Shown: positions 46,591-58,154 of the stretch, piece after piece
How positions within the stretch are numbered: position 1 is the first letter of the stretch
How the letters are laid out: the number at the start of each line of letters is the position of its first letter
From: Tolypeutes matacus
Taxonomy: Eukaryota > Chordata > Mammalia > Cingulata > Chlamyphoridae
Reading direction: 5' to 3'
NCBI GenBank assembly: GCA_026826555.1
Contig: JAKSZT010054578.1
Span: 136,666 to 200,665, forward strand
DNA: 64,000 nucleotides
Made by a program: the position numbers and the translations under genes
Notes under the pieces: model-generated
What the model was told of the DNA's origin: nothing
What the model saw: only the letters and a program-made list of their open reading frames with translations
Databases searched by the model: none

Positions 46591-48177
46591 TGCTTGTTTA
46601 TCTTGTATTCTGCAACTTTCCTGAATTCATTTATTAGTTTTGGTGTTTTCTTGTGTTTTTTTTTTTTTTTTTTGAGATTTTCCATAAATAGGATCTTTTA
46701 CTTCTTCCTTTCCAATTTAGATCTCCTCCCCCCCTCCCCTCCTCTATACCTACCTTCCCTTCCTCTCCCCTTTTCTCCTCTCTTTTCTTCTCGTCTCTTT
46801 TCTTGATTACTCTGGCTACGTCTTCTAGCTTTTAGTCTTTCACCATAGAGTATATTTGCTTTGGGTTTTTCATAAATGCTTTTTATCATGTTGAGAAAGT
46901 TCTCTTCTATTTATAGTTTCTGAGTATTTTTTTTAAAGCACTTTATTGAGATATATCACATACGATACGTTCTATCCAAAGTGTACAATCAGTGACTTTT
47001 AGTATAACCACAATGTTGGGCATTCATCACCACAAAAATGTTTATAACAATTTCATTACTCCAAAACGAAAAACTCCATATCCCTTAGCAATCACTTCTC
47101 AATCCCTCTATCCTTCCCCAGCCCTCCATAACCACTAATCTAATAACATCTTTATCTGAGTGTTTTTTTTAAAGCATGAAGTATAACGGATTTTGTCGGA
47201 TACCTTTTCTGCATCAGTGGAGATGATCATGTGATGTTTTTTCTTTCAATCTTCTCTTGTGGTATATTGATTGATATGAATACAATCTTGATGAAAAAAA
47301 TCCAGCTACAAATTAAAGTTCTCTATGACCACCATCTCCTTCCCCAGTCTCCTCTCCACAGTCATTGGTTTGATAAAACAATTCTTAACATTTTTCTATG
47401 CTCTACTTACATATATTCGTCTATAGATACATAGTATTGTTTTATGCTTTTTCCATAAATGATAACATCCTGTAGGTATTAATCTACTTTTTTCTTTTTA
47501 AGTATATAAACTGGGCACTTGATATTTGAACTACCCTCCTGTGTTTGGAAATAACACATTGAGTGTGTCAAGGGAGTGTCTAGTCTCAGTGGATCAGGTG
47601 CTTTTGCAAAAGTGTTGCAGGCATTTTCTCCAAGTTGTCTTTTGGCTTTTTACTTTTTTTCCCAAAGAAAAGTTGTTGCATTTTATATAATCAGATATAT
47701 CAATATATTCTTTATAGTTTCCAGGTTATGTCATGCTTATAAAAAAATCTTTCCACTCTAAGTATATAAAAATATTTACCCAGTTTTTCTTGTAGTAGTT
47801 TTTCTTATAGTTTAATTTTATATGTTTAAACTCTTCAAAAAATTTTAGAACAATTTCATTACTCCAAAATGAAAAGACTCCATGGCCCTTTAGCATTCCT
47901 TCCCTAGCCCTACATAACCACTAATCTAATTTCATCTTTATCAATTGATTTATATTTACATTTTATGATCAGAATCTAATTGTATGATTAGAATCACACA
48001 ATATGTAGTACTCTGTTCTCCTTCACTTAGTATAATGTTTTTTTTTAAATCTGATATTAACATTTTGTAATATTAACCTTCATTTGTTCAACTTCAAAGA
48101 AAAATGGTCTTATATATGCAATTATATCCATATTCATATTTCACATAATATATTTATATTTCACATAATATATTTAG
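46591..48177 (-). mobile_element. Stack of old L1 fragments
   Basis: Minus-strand pieces: ORF2-like sequence at 46,591-46,920; a 3' end at about 46,925-47,160 (tcacatacgatacgttctat); ORF2-like at 47,170-47,270; further 3' UTR pieces to 48,177. Boundaries are approximate; no intact frame. Confidence 0.6.
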
Positions 48178-48769
48178 TTCATAATAGCACAGTCATACAG
48201 TATTCGTCCTTTTGAGTCTGGCTTGCTTCACTCAACATGTGTTCCAGGTTCATCCATGTTGGCATATATTTCAAGACTTAATTTTTTCTTACCGCTGCAT
48301 AATATTCCATCTTGTGTATACTCCACAATTTGTTTATCCGCTCATCAGTTGATGGACACCTGGGTTGTTTCCAAATTTTGACTATCATGAATAACACTGC
48401 TGTGAACATGGGTGTGCGGATGTCTATTCGTGTCACTGCTCTCAGTTCTTCTGGGTATATACCTAGTAACGGTATTGCTGGGTCCCATGGCAAGTCTATA
48501 TTCAACTTCTTTAGGAACTGCCATTCTACATTCCCACGAACAGGAAATAAGCATTCCCATCTCTCTACATCCTCTCCAACATAGACAGTTTTCTGACTTT
48601 TTAATAGCAGCCAGTCTAATAGGTGTGAAATGCTATCTCATTGTAGTTTTGGTTCAGCATCAATTTTTTTAAAGACATTGAATTGCCAAAATTAATTTGC
48701 CAAAAATTAGTTGATCATATTTGTGTGGGTCTATTTCTTGACTCTATTCCATTGATCTGTGTATCTGTC
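48178..48769 (-). mobile_element. Old L1 (host of the nested stack), first segment
   Basis: Minus-strand ORF2 C-terminal region (tgagtctggcttgcttcact; ttgatggacacctgggttgt) running to the point where the hAT element inserts. ORF2-like sequence resumes at 51,181. Confidence 0.65.
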
Positions 48770-48908
48770 CTTTAGCACAGCAGTTGGCCGATTTTTTTTG
48801 TAAAGGGCTATGTAGCAAATTTTTAGCCTTTACATGCCAAGAGGCAAAATTGAGGATCTATAGGTACTTAAGAGACAAATTTCCACATTTTTTATTAATG
48901 CAGTTAAA

Positions 48909-48911
<3 letters not shown>

Positions 48912-48939
<28 letters not shown>

Positions 48940-48940
48940 T
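48912..48940. repeat. (AAT)n microsatellite
   Basis: About nine tandem AAT units inside the hAT element. Confidence 0.9.
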
Positions 48941-50233
48941 GAGTGCAGTTCCTTTTTGTAATATAGATCTAATGAGAAGAATGTAATTCTTTTTTATATG
49001 ATGACATTTTTTTTTGTTCAACCTTTTATTAAAGAAAGTTTGAAATATCCTAAAAAATAGAATAGCATTGTGAACTCTTATTGACCTATCACAAACCAAT
49101 CTTGTTTCATTTATCTCCTTCTTCCCTCCCTCCCCTTTTATGGTGATTCAGCCATTTTTTTTTCTTGAATAAACACTCCTGGGATTGTTGAAAGTCTTTG
49201 GTTAATTTCCAGAATCCTAAAAAACCAAAAAAGTTGATTTTAACAACATGCAGGTGTCTGTCTTTGTTACCTTTGTGGAGCTCAGGATTTCCTGAGGTTT
49301 TTGCTTCACCATTTCTGCTGACGTCTTTGGCTGGGATTAAAGCAAATCCCAGACAACATATCTTTTCACCCACAAGAACTTAAGAATATAACTAATATGT
49401 AAATATATTTTTTAACTTAACCAAAATATCATTATTACATGTAACAAATATAACATTTCCTCAGCATCATCTCATACCCATCAAGTCCATGTTCAAATAT
49501 ACGCGTTTACTCAAAATGTCTTTTCTTTACAGTCAGTTTGTTTAATTCAGGCTCCAAACAAGGACTACACATTACATTTGGTTGATATGTCTTTTAAGTC
49601 TCTAATCTTTAATAGTTAATCTCTATCAGTTTTTTCGTCTCCATTTAAAATCATTTTTTGGTCGAAGAAAGTAGACCACTTGTACAGAATTTCCCACATT
49701 CTGAATATGGCTAATACCATATTTGCGCTGTATTTAACTAGTTTCTCTATGTCCTCATCAGTTTAAAAACAATTTCCAGGCAGGGACCCATGAAATTAGT
49801 GGTGTAAATGGCCTTTGATTAGATTGCCCCTTCAATTCAGTACATTTTAAGGATTTTCCAGGATCAAGACACTGCCTGAATACCTTCCCCTCCACCACTT
49901 GTAGCTATAACTTCTAGCACTCTTCTTATTACTTCTCTTTTCTGCCTTACCTTCAGAACACAACTTAAGAGTAGACTCCTTATAGGGTCACCTTCCTGAC
50001 CCCATTCAGCCACAAGAATTCAGTGCCTTCCATCCTGACTGTCCTGTCCTATACTAACCATATGGCAATGGAATTATGTCTCTTCTGCTGACAAGGAACT
50101 CCTTGGGATCCAATTTATTCTGTGCCCAGAAGTTAGTAGAAATGTAGGGCTATAACCATTTGTTGCATGAATAAGTGGTCTTTTGACTGAGTTGTGGGTT
50201 CTTCCATATATCCCACATGGGATAACATTTTTA

Positions 50234-50443
50234 TTAATTGGAATTGTCTAGAGTTACTATTATCAAAATAGATTGTAAATGTTCATCTGTTAATGTAGTC
50301 TGAGTTTTTATGTATTTCATCTTTGAATATGTCTTTTCACACACATAGCTACTGCCCAAAATTGGTATCAATCCATGAACATACGATTTTAATCGAATAT
50401 ATTCATGGATTGGAAGGCATTTATGGAACTCTTTTAGATTCAT
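50234..50443 (-). pseudogene. hAT transposase C-terminal remnant
   Basis: A 69-residue open segment contains SSYVCEKTYSKMKYIKTQ and LTDEHLQSILII. This is the C-terminal dimerisation signature of hAT transposases (family pattern G-S-x-Y-x-C-E-x-x-F-S-x-M). The N-terminal BED finger and catalytic core were not found in frame nearby, so it is a relic. Minus-strand orientation agrees with the element. Confidence 0.7.
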
Positions 50444-50902
50444 TACAATTTCAAATCAGTCATTTCCAATTGAAAGTTAGGTGGAAGCTCGTTAATTGCA
50501 CAGTTAAATGGATTTTGAAATACGGAAATTTCTTTTGCTCTTGCATTGAGGTCTGAAGAAATTTTACAGGAACTGTAGGTTGAGCTCAGGAGATATATTC
50601 TGCAAATTTATTTGAGAGTGGAGATCATAATTCTTGTTTTTTAATTTCTGACATCACGGGAGGTGCTTAAATCGGCTTGACTTTACTTCAATTTAAACAA
50701 CTTTGGTTGTCATTGAAATGATTGTAGCCCAGTGTAAGTTTTGCAAATAAACACTGTTTTATCTAGTAATTTTAGGTTGAGTTCATTAGGAAATATCATC
50801 AAGTCAGTAGTAAAAGCTGATTTCCAAAGTCATTCAGCGTTAGATAATAGTACTTGAGTACGCTTCTTCCAACCATTAAAAAGTGTTAAAAAACATTTTT
50901 AG

Positions 50903-51105
50903 GGGAAGCGGCTGTGGCTCAATCAGTAGGGCTCCCGTTTACCATATGGGAGGCCCCGGGTTCGGTTCCCGGGGCCTCCTGGTGAAGGCAAGCCCGCCTG
51001 CATGGCGTGGTTAGCTGACCCAGCGAGCACAAGCAGCAAGGGGGGGATAAATGAATAAATAAATAAAATCTTAAAAAAAACAAAACAAAACAAAAAACAA
51101 ACAAA
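50903..51105 (+). mobile_element. DAS SINE, about 175 bp form
   Basis: Starts gggaagcggctgtggctcaa, B-box ggttcggttcccggggcc, A-rich tail. Target-site duplication aaaaaacatttttag at 50,888-50,902 and 51,106-51,120. Inserted in the hAT element. Confidence 0.96.
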
Positions 51106-51180
51106 AAAAAACATTTTTAGTTTTCAGACTGTACAAAAATGGTCAAATTTAGCCCATGGGCCATAGTTTGCCTGCCTGTG

Positions 51181-51551
51181 CTTTAGACAGTACCACCTGT
51201 CTTGATTACTATACTGTTTAGTAACTCTTGAAATCAAGTAGCATGATTCCTCTAACTTTATTTCTTTTTCAAAATTTTGGCTGTTCTAGTTCCTTTGACT
51301 TTTTATATGATTTTTTTAGAAGTCAGCTTGTTAGTATCTACAAAAGATTCTGCGGTTTTTATTGGAATTGCACTGAGTCTCTAAATCAATTTGGGAAGAA
51401 TTGTCATCATACCAACATTGAATATTCCAATCCATAGATATGGTATACCTTTCCATTTATTTATTTTATTTTTTCAATTTTTCATCAACATATGTGTTCT
51501 GCAATATTTTGTTAAGTATTTCATTTTTTCATTGTTATTGCAAGTGGTGCT
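51181..51551 (-). mobile_element. Old L1, second segment
   Basis: Continues minus-strand ORF2-like sequence after the hAT insertion (tcttgattactatactgttt; ttttggctgttctagttcct) up to the LTR-like element. Confidence 0.65.
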
Positions 51552-52062
51552 TGTTTTAGTTTGCTAAGTGCTGCCAAGGCAATATACCAAAAATGAGTTG
51601 GCTTTTACAATAGGGATTTATTAACTTAGAACCTTATAGTTCTGAGGCCATGAAAGTGTCCAAATCAAGGCATCATCAGGAGAAGCTTTCTCTCCAAGCT
51701 GTGGGGGATCGAGGCACATGGCAGCATCTGCTTGTCTCTCCCCTGCCCTCCAGGCTTCATAGCTTTAAGCTTCTGACTTCAGTGGCCTCCTCTCAGCTTC
51801 TGTTTCATTGATTTCAGCTTCTGGCTCTCAGGGTTTTCCTTTTAAACTTCTGGAGGTTTCTCTTTCTGAGTGAGTGCTTCTCTCACTCATAAAGGACTCT
51901 AGTAAAAGGACTAAGACCTTCCCTGGGTCACACAATCTAATCAAAGGCCTGTAACTAAAGTAATTTCATCAGAAGTTCCCACCAACAGTAAGTTTACACA
52001 AACAGGAATGGATTAACTCTAAGGACATGATCTTCTGGGGTCCATCCAGCTTCAAACTGTCA
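51552..52062. mobile_element. LTR-like element, 511 bp, family not identified
   Basis: A discrete insert in L1 sequence with TG...CA ends (tgttttagtttgctaag ... cttcaaactgtca). Carries ttggcttttacaatagggat and ctgaggccatgaaa, shared in part with the element at 60,033. No coding sequence. It could be a solo LTR or a non-autonomous DNA element. Confidence 0.5.
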
Positions 52063-52571
52063 CACTATTTTAAAAATTTTGGGGTTTCCACTTGTTCATT
52101 ACTAGTATGTAGAAATATAATTGATTTTTTGTATAATGACACTCTTGTGACCTTGTTAAACTCACTTATTAGTTGTAGACTATTTTTGTGTGTGGATTTC
52201 TTGGGATTTTCTATTGAGAAAATTGTACCATCAGCAATAGAGGCAGTTTTATATCTTTTTTTCCAATCTGTTTGCCTTTTATTTCCTTTTCTTGCTTTAT
52301 TGTTCTCACTAGGATTTCTAGTATGATGTTGAATAGGATTGGTGAGAGTGAACATCTTTGGCTTGTTACCAGTCTTAGGGGGAAAGCATTCGATCTTTGA
52401 CCATTAAGTATCATGTTAGCGTTAGGATTTTTGTGGATGCCTTTATCAGGTTGAGGAATTTCTCTTTCATTTCTAGTTTGCTGAGAGATTTTATCATGAG
52501 TGAGTGCTGAATTTTTTCAAGTTTTTTCTGTATCCACTGGCGTGATCATATGGTTTTTTCTTTAGCCTCTT
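52063..52571 (-). mobile_element. Old L1, third segment
   Basis: Minus-strand ORF2 middle region (tacttgttcattactagtat-like; ttgaataggattggtgagag). It ends at the duplicated target ctttagcctctt and resumes at 59,287. Confidence 0.7.
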
Positions 52572-53866
52572 TTTCTTTTTTTCTTCCTTTTTTTTTTAAC
52601 TTTATTTTGTACATTTAATAAGTGAAAACATAAGCAATAAAAAACTAAAAAGTAAACACAGATGAATAAATATATACATTTCTCAATTAAACGTAATGGA
52701 TACATGTAACTTTTTTGTTGTTTTGTTTTTTTGTTTTTTTTTGTGTGTGTGAATCAAACAATATATTACACAATATATTTGGTTCATAGTAATGCATTCA
52801 TACAGTATTTGTCCTTTTGTGTCTGGCTTGCTTCACTCAACATAATGTCCTCCAGATTCATCCATGTTGCCATATGCTTTATGACTTCATTTCTTCTTAC
52901 AGCTGCATAATATTCCATTGTGTGAATAGACCACACTTTGTTTATCCATTCATCTGTTGATGGACACCTGGGTTGTTTCCAACTTTTGGCAATGATGAAT
53001 AATGTAGCTATGAACATTGGTGTGCAGATGTCTGTTCGTGTCACTGCTCTCAGTTCTTCTGGGTATATACCCAGTAGTGGTATTGCAGAGTCACGTGGCA
53101 AGTCTATATTCAACTTCTTTAGGAACTGCCACACAGTCCTCCATAGTGGTTGTACCATCCTGCATTCCCACCAACAGTGAAGAAGTGTTCCTGTCTCTCC
53201 ACATCCTCTCCAACACTTGTAGTTCTCTGTCTTTTTCATGGTGGCCATTCTGATAGGTGTGAAATGACATCTCATTGTAGTTTTGATTTGCATTTCCCTA
53301 ATCATGAGTGATGTTAGCATTTCTTCATGTGTTTTTTTGCCATTTGTATTTCTTCTTCGGAGAAATGTCTATTCAAGTCTTTGGCCCATTTTTTAATTGG
53401 GTCATTTGTCTTTTTATTGTTGAGCTGTAACATCTCTTTATATATCCTGGATATTAAACCCTTATCAGATATGTGATTTCCAAATATTTTTTTCCATTGA
53501 GTCGACTGCCTTTTCACCCTTCTGACAAAGTCCTGTGAGGTGCAAAAGTGTTTAATTTTGAGGAGGTCCCATTTATCTACTTTTTCTTTTGTTGCACGTG
53601 CTTTGGGTGTGAAGTCCAAGAAACCACCACCTACTACAAGGTCTTGAAGATGTTTCCCTACATTTTCTTCTAGTAGTTTTATGGTCCGGGCTTTTATATT
53701 TAGATCTTTGATCCATTTTGAGTTGATTCTTTTATAGGGGGTGAGATAGGGGTCCTCTTTCATTCTTTTGGTTATAGATATCCAGTTCTCCCAACACCAT
53801 TTGTTGAAGAGACTGTTTATTCCCATCAGCATGGGCTTGGTAGGTTTGTCAAAAACCAGTTGACTG

Positions 53867-54036
53867 GGAAGCGGCTGTGGCTCGATCGGTAGGGCTCCCG
53901 TTTGCCATGAGGGAGGCCCTGGGTTCGGTTCCCGGGGCCTCCTGGTGGGGGCGGGCCTGCCCCCGCGGCGTGGTTGGCTGACCCGGCGAGCACAAGCAGC
54001 AAGGGGGGGATAAATGAATAAATAAATAAAATCTTT

Positions 54037-54065
<29 letters not shown>
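53867..54065 (+). mobile_element. DAS SINE, about 175 bp form, in L1 copy B
   Basis: Starts ggaagcggctgtggctcgat, B-box ggttcggttcccggggcc, GC-rich body and A-rich tail. Target-site duplication aaaaaccagttgactg at 53,851-53,866 and 54,066-54,081. Confidence 0.96.
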
Positions 54066-54067
<2 letters not shown>

Positions 54068-55887
54068 AAACCAGTTGACTGTATAGGTGAGGGTTTATTT
54101 CTGGATTCTCAATTCTATTCCACTGATCGATATGTCTCTTTATGCCAGTACCATGCTGTTTTAACCACTGTAGCTTTATAATATGTTTCAAGGTCAGGCA
54201 GTGAAATTCCTCCCACATTGCTCTTCTTTTTTAGAAAACTTTTGGCTATTCGGGTGCACTTACCCTTCCAGATGAATTTGGTAATTGCCTTCTCTAATTC
54301 TGTAAAGTAAGCTGTTGGGATTTTGATTGGTATTGCATTGAATCTATAAATCAGTTTGGGCAAGATTGACATCTTCACGATATTTATTCTTCCAATCCAT
54401 GAACATGGAATGTCTCTCCATTTGTTTAGGTCTTTTTAAATTTCTTTTAGCATTGTTTTGCAGTTTTCTGCATATAGGTCCTGTACTTCCTTGGTTAAAT
54501 TAACTCCTAGGTATTTGAGTCTTTTTGTTGCTATTGAAAATGGAATTTTCCTCCTGATCTCCTCCTCAGATTGTTCAGTACTAGTGTACAAAAACATTAC
54601 TGATTTTTGCATGTTGATCTTATATCCTGCCACTTTGCTGAACTCATTTATTAGTTCAAGTAGCTTTGTTGTGGATACTTCAGGATTTTCTAAATACAGG
54701 ATCATGTCATCCGCAAACAGTGAGAGTTTTACTTCCTCTTTTCCTATTTGGACACCTTTAATTTTTTTGTCTTGTCTAATTGCCCTAGCTAGAACTCCTA
54801 GTACAATGTTGAATAACAATGGTGACAGTGGGCATCCTTGTCTTGTTCCTGATCTTAGGGGGAAAGCTTTCAACCTTTCCCCATTGAGTATGATGTTGGC
54901 TGTGGGTTTTTCATATATGTCTTTTATCATATTGAGGAGTTTTCCTTTTATTCCTATCTTTTGAAGTATTTTTTATCAAAAAAGGATGTTGGATTTTGTC
55001 AAATGCCTTTTCTGCATCTATTGAGATGATCATGTGGCTTTTTTCCTTCAACTTGTTAGTGTGGTGTATTACATTGATTGATTTTCTTATGTTGAACCAG
55101 CCTTGCATACCAGGAATAAATCCCACTTGGTCGTGATGTATAAGTTTTTTGATATGCTGTTGGATTCGATTTGCAAATATTTTGTTGAGAATTTTTGCAT
55201 CTATGTTCATTAGAGAGATTGGTCTGTAATTTTCTTTTCTTGTGGAATCTTTATCTGGCTTTGGTATTAGGGTGATGTTGGCTTCATAAAATGTGTTGGG
55301 TAATTTTCCCTCCTCTTCAATTTTTTGGAAGAGTTTAAACAGGATTGGTGTTAATTCTTTTAGAAATGCTTGGTAGAACTCACCTGTGAAGCCATCTGGT
55401 CCTGGACTTTTCTTTGCTGGGAGATTTTTGATGACGGATTCAATCTCCTTAATTGTGATTGGTTTGTTAAGTTCTTGTATTTCTTGTTGTGTCAGTGTAG
55501 GTGGGTTATGAGATTCTAGAAATTTGTCCATTTCATCCAGGTTGTCTAGTTTGTTGGCATATAGTTTCTCATAATATCCTCTTATGATTCTTCTTATTTC
55601 TGTGAGGTCATTTGTAAATTCCCCCCTTTCATTTCTGATTGTATTTATTTGCATCTTCTCTCTTTTTTTCTTTGTTAGTCTAGCGAGGGGTTTGTCAATT
55701 TTATTGATCTTCTCAAAGAACCAGCTTTTAGTTTTGTTGATTTTCTCTGTTGCTTTTTTGTTCTCATTTTCATTTATTTCCACTCTAATCTTTATTATTT
55801 CTTTCCTTCTTTTTGCTTTGGGATTGGTTTACTGTTCTTTTTCTAGTTTCTCAAGTTGTTCAGTTAAATCTTTGAGTTTAGCTCTTT

Positions 55888-55931
55888 CTTGTTTCTTAAT
55901 ATAGCCCTAAATGCCTATATTAAGAAACAAG
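55888..55931. repeat. Inverted repeat (fold-back) abutting the assembly gap
   Basis: cttgtttcttaatatag (55,888-55,904) is followed after ten bases by its exact reverse complement ctatattaagaaacaag (55,915-55,931), which ends at the first N. Copy A has no such inversion at this place. Confidence 0.95.
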
Positions 55932-56031
55932 NNNNNNNNNNNNNNNNNNNNNNNNNNNNNNNNNNNNNNNNNNNNNNNNNNNNNNNNNNNNNNNNNNNNN
56001 NNNNNNNNNNNNNNNNNNNNNNNNNNNNNNN
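55932..56031. other. Assembly gap of 100 N
   Basis: Exactly 100 N, a conventional size for a gap of unknown length, lying within L1 copy B ORF2 next to a T-run and SINE. Confidence 1.
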
Positions 56032-56064
<33 letters not shown>

Positions 56065-56232
56065 TATTTATTTTTTTATTCATTTATCCCCCCCTTGCTG
56101 CTTGTGCTCGCTGGGTCAGCTAACCACGCTGTGCGGGCAGGCTTGCCTTCACCAGGAGGCCCCGGAAACCGAACCCGGGGCCTCCCATATGGTAAACGGG
56201 AGCCCTACTGATTGAGCCACAGCCGCTTCCCT
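56032..56232 (-). mobile_element. DAS SINE, about 175 bp form, beside the gap
   Basis: T-run, then the reverse complement of the 175-bp DAS, ending gccacagccgcttccct. L1 ORF2 resumes immediately at atcccataag. The left target duplication is lost in the gap. Confidence 0.93.
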
Positions 56233-57180
56233 ATCCCATAAGTTTTGATATGTTGTGTTCTCATTTTCATTTGTCTCAATATATTTACTGATTTCACTTG
56301 CAATTTCTTCTTTGACCCACTGAATATTTAGGAGTGTGTTGTTCAGTCTCCACACATTTGCAAATTTCCTTTTTTCCTGTCTGTTATTGATTTCTAGTTT
56401 CATTCCATTATGATCTGAGAAGGTGCTTTGTATAATTTCAATCTTATTATATTTATTGAGAGCTGTATTGTGACCTAACATGTGGTCTATCCTGGAGAAA
56501 GATCCATGGGCACTTGAGAAGAATATATAATCCGCTGAGTTTGGATGCAGTGTTCTGTATATGTCTGTTAGGTCTAACTTGTTTATCATATTGTTCAAGT
56601 TCTCTGTTTCCTTGTTGATCTTCTGTCTAGTTGTTCTATCTAATGATGTGAGAGGGGTGTTGAAGTCCCCGACGATTATTGTAGAAATGTCTATTTCTCC
56701 CTTCAGTTTTGCCAGAGTTTGTCTCATATATTTTGGGGCACCCTGGTTAGGTGCGTAGATATTTATGACTGTTATATCTTCCTGGAGGATCGTCCCTTTT
56801 ATTAATATATAATGGCCTTCCGCATCTCTTATCACTTTTTTGCATTTGAAGTCTGTTTTGTCTGATATTAGTATAGCTACCCCTGCTCTTTTCTGTTTAC
56901 TATTCGCATGGAGTATCTTTTTCCAACCTTTTACTTTCAGCCGGTTTGTATCCTTGTGTCTGAGATGAGTTTCTTGTAAGCAGCATATGGATGGCTCATG
57001 TTTTTTTATCCATTCTGTCAGCCTGTATCTTTTGATTGGGGAATTTAATCCATTCAGATTCAATGATATTACTGAAAATGCACTATTTATTTCCTCCATT
57101 TTATTCTTTGGTTTTCATATGTCATCTTATTTTTGTCTCTCTTTTTACTCTTTTGGTTATCCTTTCTGCTTTTCTTTCTT

Positions 57181-58154
57181 CTATACTCTCCCCCAAGCCT
57201 CTCTCTCCTGTCTTTTTCTTTCAGGCTCTGAGGCTTCCTTTAATATTTCCTGCAAAGGTGGATTCTTTTTTGCAAACTCTCTTAGTTTCTGTTTGTTTGT
57301 GAATACTTTATATTCACCTTCATATTCGAAGGATAGTTTTGCTGGGTAAAGAATTCTCGGCTGGCAGTTTTTCTCTTTCAGTTTCCTAATTGTATCATAC
57401 CACTGTCTTCTCGCCTCCATGGTTTCTGAAGAGAAATCTGCACAAAGTCTTACTGGACATCCTTTGTACATGATCGTTTGCTTCTCTCTTGCTGCTCTGA
57501 GCATTTTCTCTTTATCTTTTACATTTGACATTCTGAATAATATGTGTCTTGGCGTAGGTCTATTTGGATTTATTCTTATTGGGGTACGGTGTGCTTCTTG
57601 GACATGAAAGTTCATTTCTTTCGTGAGAATTGGGAAATTTTCAGCTATTATTTCCTCAAATACTGTTTCTGCCCCTTTTCCTTTCTCTTCTCCTTCTGGA
57701 ACTCCAATGACACGTATGTTCTTGCGTTTTGTGTTGTCATTCAACTCTCTGAGCCCCTGCTCAATTTTTTCCATTCTTTTCTCTCTTCAATTTTAGCTGC
57801 TCTGTCTTCAGTACCACTTATTCTTTCTTCTATCATTTCGAGTCTGCTGTTGTATGCTTCAAATGTATTTTTGACTTCACCTATTGTGTCTTTCATTCCC
57901 ATGAACTCCCTTACTTTTCTGTTCATGATTTCAAATTCTTCTTTACGTTCGCGCAATGACTTCTTGATGTCATTGATCTCTTTAACTATATTCTCTTTCA
58001 TCTCATTAATTTGATTTTGGAAATGTGTGCTCATCTCACTGATTAGTTCTCTCAAATTCTGCATCTCTTCTGGGACTTTGCTGTATTCCTTTTCTTGGGC
58101 CATGTCTTCTATTTTCTTAGTATGGCCCGTAATTTTTTGTTGGTGCTTAGGCAT
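57181..58154 (-). pseudogene. L1 ORF1 (RNA-binding chaperone), copy B, frameshifted
   Basis: The N-terminal coiled-coil part (58,154 down to 57,741) runs from MPKHQQKITGHTKKIED through long heptads. The C-terminal RRM and CTD part (57,774 down to 57,181) has NIRVIGVPEGEE, HRTPIRINPNRP and QPRILYPAKLSF, typical of L1 ORF1p. The frames differ: relative to copy A about a dozen bases are missing near 57,785, which explains the frameshift. Confidence 0.88.

Larger units (their letters stand above)
48778..51180 (-). mobile_element. hAT-type DNA transposon remnant
   Basis: Ends are inverted hAT-like: CAGcagttggccgat at the left and gccatagtttgcctgcctg at the right, the latter matching the common 'ggccatagtttgcc' terminus of mammalian hAT elements. 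Imperfect 8-bp duplications ctttagca (48,770-48,777) and ctttagac (51,181-51,188) flank it. It contains a transposase C-terminal remnant, an (AAT)n tract, possible other old inserts (49,000-49,700) and a younger DAS SINE. Confidence 0.65.
52784..57099 (-). pseudogene. L1 ORF2 (endonuclease / reverse transcriptase), copy B, interrupted
   Basis: L1 ORF2p nicks target DNA and reverse-transcribes L1 RNA. Start ATG at 57,099. Endonuclease (56,240-57,099) has ISLNLNGL, LQETH, VGDFNTPL and FSDHNGM, the usual catalytic set. After a SINE and the gap, the reverse transcriptase continues (55,783-54,436) with [18 protein letters not shown] and FADDMILY. A second SINE interrupts at 53,867. The C-terminal Cys-rich knuckle [18 protein letters not shown] lies near 53,200 and the stop at 52,784. 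Frame changes near 54,400, 54,920 and 53,320 plus the inserts make it inactive. Confidence 0.88.

Noticed and set aside
52784..57774. Reverse transcriptase and endonuclease frames as possible host genes
   Set aside because: They are L1 ORF1 and ORF2 with frameshifts and SINE insertions; no sign of domestication.
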